Assembly (NCBI RefSeq): GCF_021021435.1
Contig: NZ_JAINWI010000023.1
Location: 1 to 53,771, forward strand
Length of the DNA: 53,771 bases
Direction of reading: 5' to 3'
Origin: Seohaeicola saemankumensis
GTDB lineage: Bacteria > Pseudomonadota > Alphaproteobacteria > Rhodobacterales > Rhodobacteraceae
In this document: piece after piece, positions 51,490 through 53,771 of the stretch
Numbering within the stretch: position 1 is the first letter of the stretch
Layout: each line of letters starts with the position of its first letter
Notes under the pieces: model-generated
The model's input: only the letters and a program-made list of their open reading frames with translations
Told to the model about the DNA's origin: nothing
The model's database searches: none
Position numbers and translations under genes: made by a program

Positions 51490-51582
51490 TTCGAACGAGA
51501 AGCGGCGCTTGTGACAACCAAAACTGTCCAAACGCACCTCGTGGCGCGTGGTGGTTCTTCAGTTTATCTCAGACCAGCAGAT

Positions 51583-51598
51583 GTCCACCGCGGTGGAC
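51583..51598. repeat. parS-like palindrome 2
   Basis: An exact second copy of GTCCACCGCGGTGGAC, 109 bp from the first and also preceded by AT and a T-rich context. The DNA between the copies and on to the Fic gene (51490-51684) shows no other gene. Confidence 0.75.
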
Positions 51599-51684
51599 AA
51601 GTGACACACGAGCAAACCTTGATGAAAATCTCGCAGGCCAAGGAAGAAATCGGCGGCCAGGCATTAAACCCTAAATCCCTACAA

Positions 51685-52887
51685 TTATTGTGGGAGGTCA
51701 CCATCTCCAAAGAGGTTTGGAAAGAGCCGCTCTCGATAATCCAACGGAAACGCCAACCGAACTGGCGTCTTCGGCGAGACGGAGGTCAAGTATCCGGCGG
51801 CGGTCAGTTTACTCAGCGTGTTACGAGCAGTACGCTCGGACGTCTTGAGCACAATCTGCGCGTCGCCTCGTTCCAGTGCACCATGCCGAAGAACCGCTGA
51901 GATCAGTTCAGGCGCGCGCTTGTCATCGATGGTATCTGCAACAAGACGACGATACCGTTGGTCCAGTCCGCCTAGATCGAACAATCTTGCTGAGAAGCTG
52001 ATCTGGTCGAGCGTCACCTTTAGGAACCATTCACTAAACGTCTTCAGTGCCGCTTCTGACAGGTTCCCCCGTCCATCGCGGTCTCCGCGGCGTGGGCTGT
52101 CGGCCAGATCCATCATCCGTTTGTACTCGCCCCGATCGGTCAGCCCGCGGGCCAGCCCGCGCGATACGGACCAGAGCCCCTGGCCACCGATCCCTGCTGT
52201 GAGGGCCATGGTATGAGACATCAATCTGCTGACGCGCCCGTTGCCATCCGGGAAAGGGTGGATGTAGTTCAGCCGATGATGTGCAGAGGCGATCGCGATG
52301 ATCCGTCCGCTCGAAGACCGCGCTGCAATTTGAAACCGTTTGTCGAAATGGTCCATGAATGCCGCGACGCGCGACGATGAAGGAGGTAGGTGGCGCCCGA
52401 CCGCAACTTCCCGATCGTCATCCTGGCGCATGCGTCCCGGAACGATGGGCACTTGTGTGCCGTCGGGATGTTCGATGACCCGAAACTCATCCGGCATCTC
52501 GTCGTAGAAGCTCTTATGGACCCAAGTCAGGAATTCGACGGATGTGGGGCGGGGCAGGGTGCCTATGCGATGCATCTCATCGATGGCCCGTTGAACGATG
52601 ACGTGCGCTCGGGCCTCAAGGGCGAGAGGACGGGTTTCTTCCTCAAGCTCGGCGCCAGCCAGCGCCCTTTCGATGTCGCGGGGGCGTGTGTTGTGTCCTT
52701 CGATCAGGTTGGAGTAGTAGCAGTTCATCACGCGGACAAGATCGGCAAGCTCGGCTGCGCTGTCAGGATGCAACCCTTGTCCCAGCCCGGTGGCTTCCCT
52801 CTGGATGTCGACCGAAAGGTCTGCCAATTCTGTGGGAATATGCTCCTCGAAGAAGCAGGGTTCGATTCTGGCGGGTGTTTCCAGCAT
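51685..52887 (-). CDS. Fic-domain protein (predicted AMP transferase) with N-terminal autoinhibition
   Basis: The Fic core motif HPFPDGNGR (about residues 210-218) matches HPFx(D/E)GNGR exactly, preceded by the beta-flap (PDGTQVPIVPGRMR). An inhibitory helix with SNLIEG (Ser59, Glu63) lies N-terminal, making it a class II Fic protein. A C-terminal winged helix (about 340-390, TSERTARNTLSKLTAAGYL) suggests DNA binding or autoregulation. ATG 52887 is assumed; the frame stays open to 52932. By family it transfers AMP from ATP to Tyr/Ser/Thr of a target. It sits directly behind the replicon and may be a stabilisation or regulatory module; no separate antitoxin gene is seen. Confidence 0.88.
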   Translation of the reverse strand: MLETPARIEPCFFEEHIPTELADLSVDIQREATGLGQGLHPDSAAELADLVRVMNCYYSNLIEGHNTRPRDIERALAGAELEEETRPLALEARAHVIVQRAIDEMHRIGTLPRPTSVEFLTWVHKSFYDEMPDEFRVIEHPDGTQVPIVPGRMRQDDDREVAVGRHLPPSSSRVAAFMDHFDKRFQIAARSSSGRIIAIASAHHRLNYIHPFPDGNGRVSRLMSHTMALTAGIGGQGLWSVSRGLARGLTDRGEYKRMMDLADSPRRGDRDGRGNLSEAALKTFSEWFLKVTLDQISFSARLFDLGGLDQRYRRLVADTIDDKRAPELISAVLRHGALERGDAQIVLKTSERTARNTLSKLTAAGYLTSVSPKTPVRLAFPLDYRERLFPNLFGDGDLPQ

Positions 52888-52956
52888 TTTTGCCGATCTT
52901 TTATGTTTGCAAAGTAATTGAAAAACATACACATTTCGTATTCCAAAGCAAGATTT

Positions 52957-52989
52957 TGCCGATATACATTGCCGATCTTTGGTGCCGAT
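52957..52989. repeat. TGCCGAT repeats with 13-bp period upstream of fic
   Basis: TGCCGAT occurs at 52957, 52970 and 52983, exactly 13 bp apart, with a fourth copy at 52891 next to the proposed fic start. On the fic strand the unit reads ATCGGCA, often as AAAGATCGGCAA. The arrangement looks like cooperative binding sites for a regulator, possibly the winged helix of the Fic protein itself. It is too short to be an iteron origin. Confidence 0.55.
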
Positions 52990-53180
52990 TCAGAATTGCT
53001 GCATGAAATCAATGGCTTCGGCAGTTGTGCTGGGCTTTTCGGTTTTGTTGTGTGCCCAAAGGGGCCGGAGAAAGTGAAAGTGTCCTTCGGGTTTTGTGAC
53101 TGACGGATGAGGGCCTTTGGGGTCCCTCAGATGGGTCCGGGCCGGATTCCGGTCTGTCTTTCCTGATGAAGGGCATTCCG

Positions 53181-53651
53181 ATGCAAACAGGTGTCTTGCG
53201 CGTGTTGCGCGCAACCGCTGCCTCGTGGTGGCGACACAAGGAACTACGCCGAACCGGCCAGACGGGGCAGGCACAGCAGCTCAAGCGCGAGACCATCCTG
53301 CGTGATCTCGGCTATCTGAAGCAGGCGGCGTTATTGCCAAACGCGCATGTGATCTGCGGAGAGGGCGGGACGTTCCTCCATCTGGGTTGGACCACCGTGT
53401 CGACCTTCGCGCCGATCGAGCGATTTCCCTTGGCCACTCTTGCGGTCGCACGAGGGACCCCGTTCATCGATATCCGACCCGTCACCGATGTCATCGCCTT
53501 CGCGAACCTGCCGCGGGTGGCGCGGGACGGATCGATCGACCCTGAGCCTTGCGGCCCTGGCAGGTCCGTCTCGCTGACCGCCTACATCGACATGGTCGAA
53601 GCCCTCGGTGGCAGGATCGCCAACGATCCACGCCCCCGTCAGTCAACCTGA
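53181..53651 (+). CDS. Hypothetical protein upstream of ardC-like gene
   Basis: About 156 residues from ATG 53181 (AAGGG 7 bases upstream; an ATG at 53166 is also in frame). Basic N-terminus (RATAASWWRHKELRRTGQTGQAQQLKRE), then a mixed region with VICGEGGTFLHLGW and IERFPLATLAVARGTPFIDIRP. No signal peptide or membrane helix. I do not recognise the family. It precedes the ArdC-like gene by 40 bp on the same strand, so both probably belong to one plasmid-transfer or anti-restriction operon. Confidence 0.6.
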   Translation: MQTGVLRVLRATAASWWRHKELRRTGQTGQAQQLKRETILRDLGYLKQAALLPNAHVICGEGGTFLHLGWTTVSTFAPIERFPLATLAVARGTPFIDIRPVTDVIAFANLPRVARDGSIDPEPCGPGRSVSLTAYIDMVEALGGRIANDPRPRQST

Positions 53652-53691
53652 TCACCATTTCCTCCCACCAAAACTCGAAAGGAGGCCAGCC

Positions 53692-53771
53692 ATGGCCCGA
53701 TCCCGCACGCCCAAATTCGATGCCTCCGAGGTCATCACAAACGAAATCATCCGTATCATTGAGCGCGGCGT
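53692..53771 (+). CDS. ArdC-like antirestriction protein, start only
   Basis: The window ends after 26 codons: MARSRTPKFDASEVITNEIIRIIERG. This fits the start of the ArdC N-terminal single-strand-DNA-binding domain (…D.Y..VT..II..IE.G.). A strong AAAGGAGG ribosome site stands 7 bases upstream. Full ArdC proteins are about 300 residues with a metallopeptidase domain, which cannot be checked here. Confidence 0.65.
   Translation, partial: MARSRTPKFDASEVITNEIIRIIERG

Overview
The window looks like part of a repABC plasmid from a Rhodobacteraceae-type alphaproteobacterium (Paracoccus/Roseobacter relatives). The grounds are high-GC coding, a repA-repB-repC cassette near the right end with a ctRNA-like antisense unit and palindromic parS candidates, a plasmid-type serine resolvase, an ArdC-like start at the right edge, and many alphaproteobacterial insertion sequences. 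No rRNA, tRNA or CRISPR array was seen.

Left part (1-6.1 kb): a partial sugar-phosphate isomerase, a decayed IS5 copy with perfect terminal repeats, and a phosphite-utilisation island. ptxABC (uptake ABC transporter, minus strand) and ptxDE (phosphite dehydrogenase and LysR regulator, plus strand) diverge from a 121-bp region that carries a PHO-box-like site overlapping an inverted repeat. IS6, IS110 and possibly IS21 remnants close the island at 6.1-6.8 kb.

6.8-14.8 kb: a 5'-truncated tniA followed by tniB and tniQ (Tn7/Tn5053-like transposition genes), convergent with a ScpB-like gene and a broken DUF1403 gene. The break is made by a second, compact tniABQ transposon (11248-14753) whose TGT...ACA ends and arrayed transposase-binding repeats can be read directly.

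14.9-23.2 kb: a six-gene redox/detoxification operon (DoxX-like, class III dioxygenase, luciferase-domain protein, QorB-like reductase, glutathione transferase, flavin monooxygenase), divergent from an HxlR regulator. Next is an operon of a helical DUF6781-like protein, an ABC1/UbiB kinase and a patatin-like lipase.

23.5-36.7 kb: envelope and efflux genes. These are an HlyD-RbbA-YhhJ-type ABC exporter, a TetR-adaptor-RND efflux operon, a Crp/Fnr regulator, and two helical proteins (one cytoplasmic, one exported).

36.7-46.6 kb: an IS256 remnant, an IS427-type IS5 element with CTAG target duplication, a DUF1612-like HTH protein, and a second copy of the tniA...tniQ / ScpB-like / DUF1403 unit. 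This copy is interrupted by an IS21 element that removed tniB, and it also carries a divergent tyrosine recombinase. A transposon end lies at 45892, where it cuts a second DUF1612 gene. The repeated association of TniABQ with ScpB-like, DUF1403 and a tyrosine recombinase is the best candidate for an undescribed mobile system in the window.

46.7-53.8 kb: the plasmid backbone. It holds the serine resolvase, an origin/operator-like region with a perfect DnaA box, repABC, two identical 16-bp palindromes after repC, a Fic protein with 13-bp-spaced promoter repeats, a hypothetical protein and the start of an ArdC-like gene.
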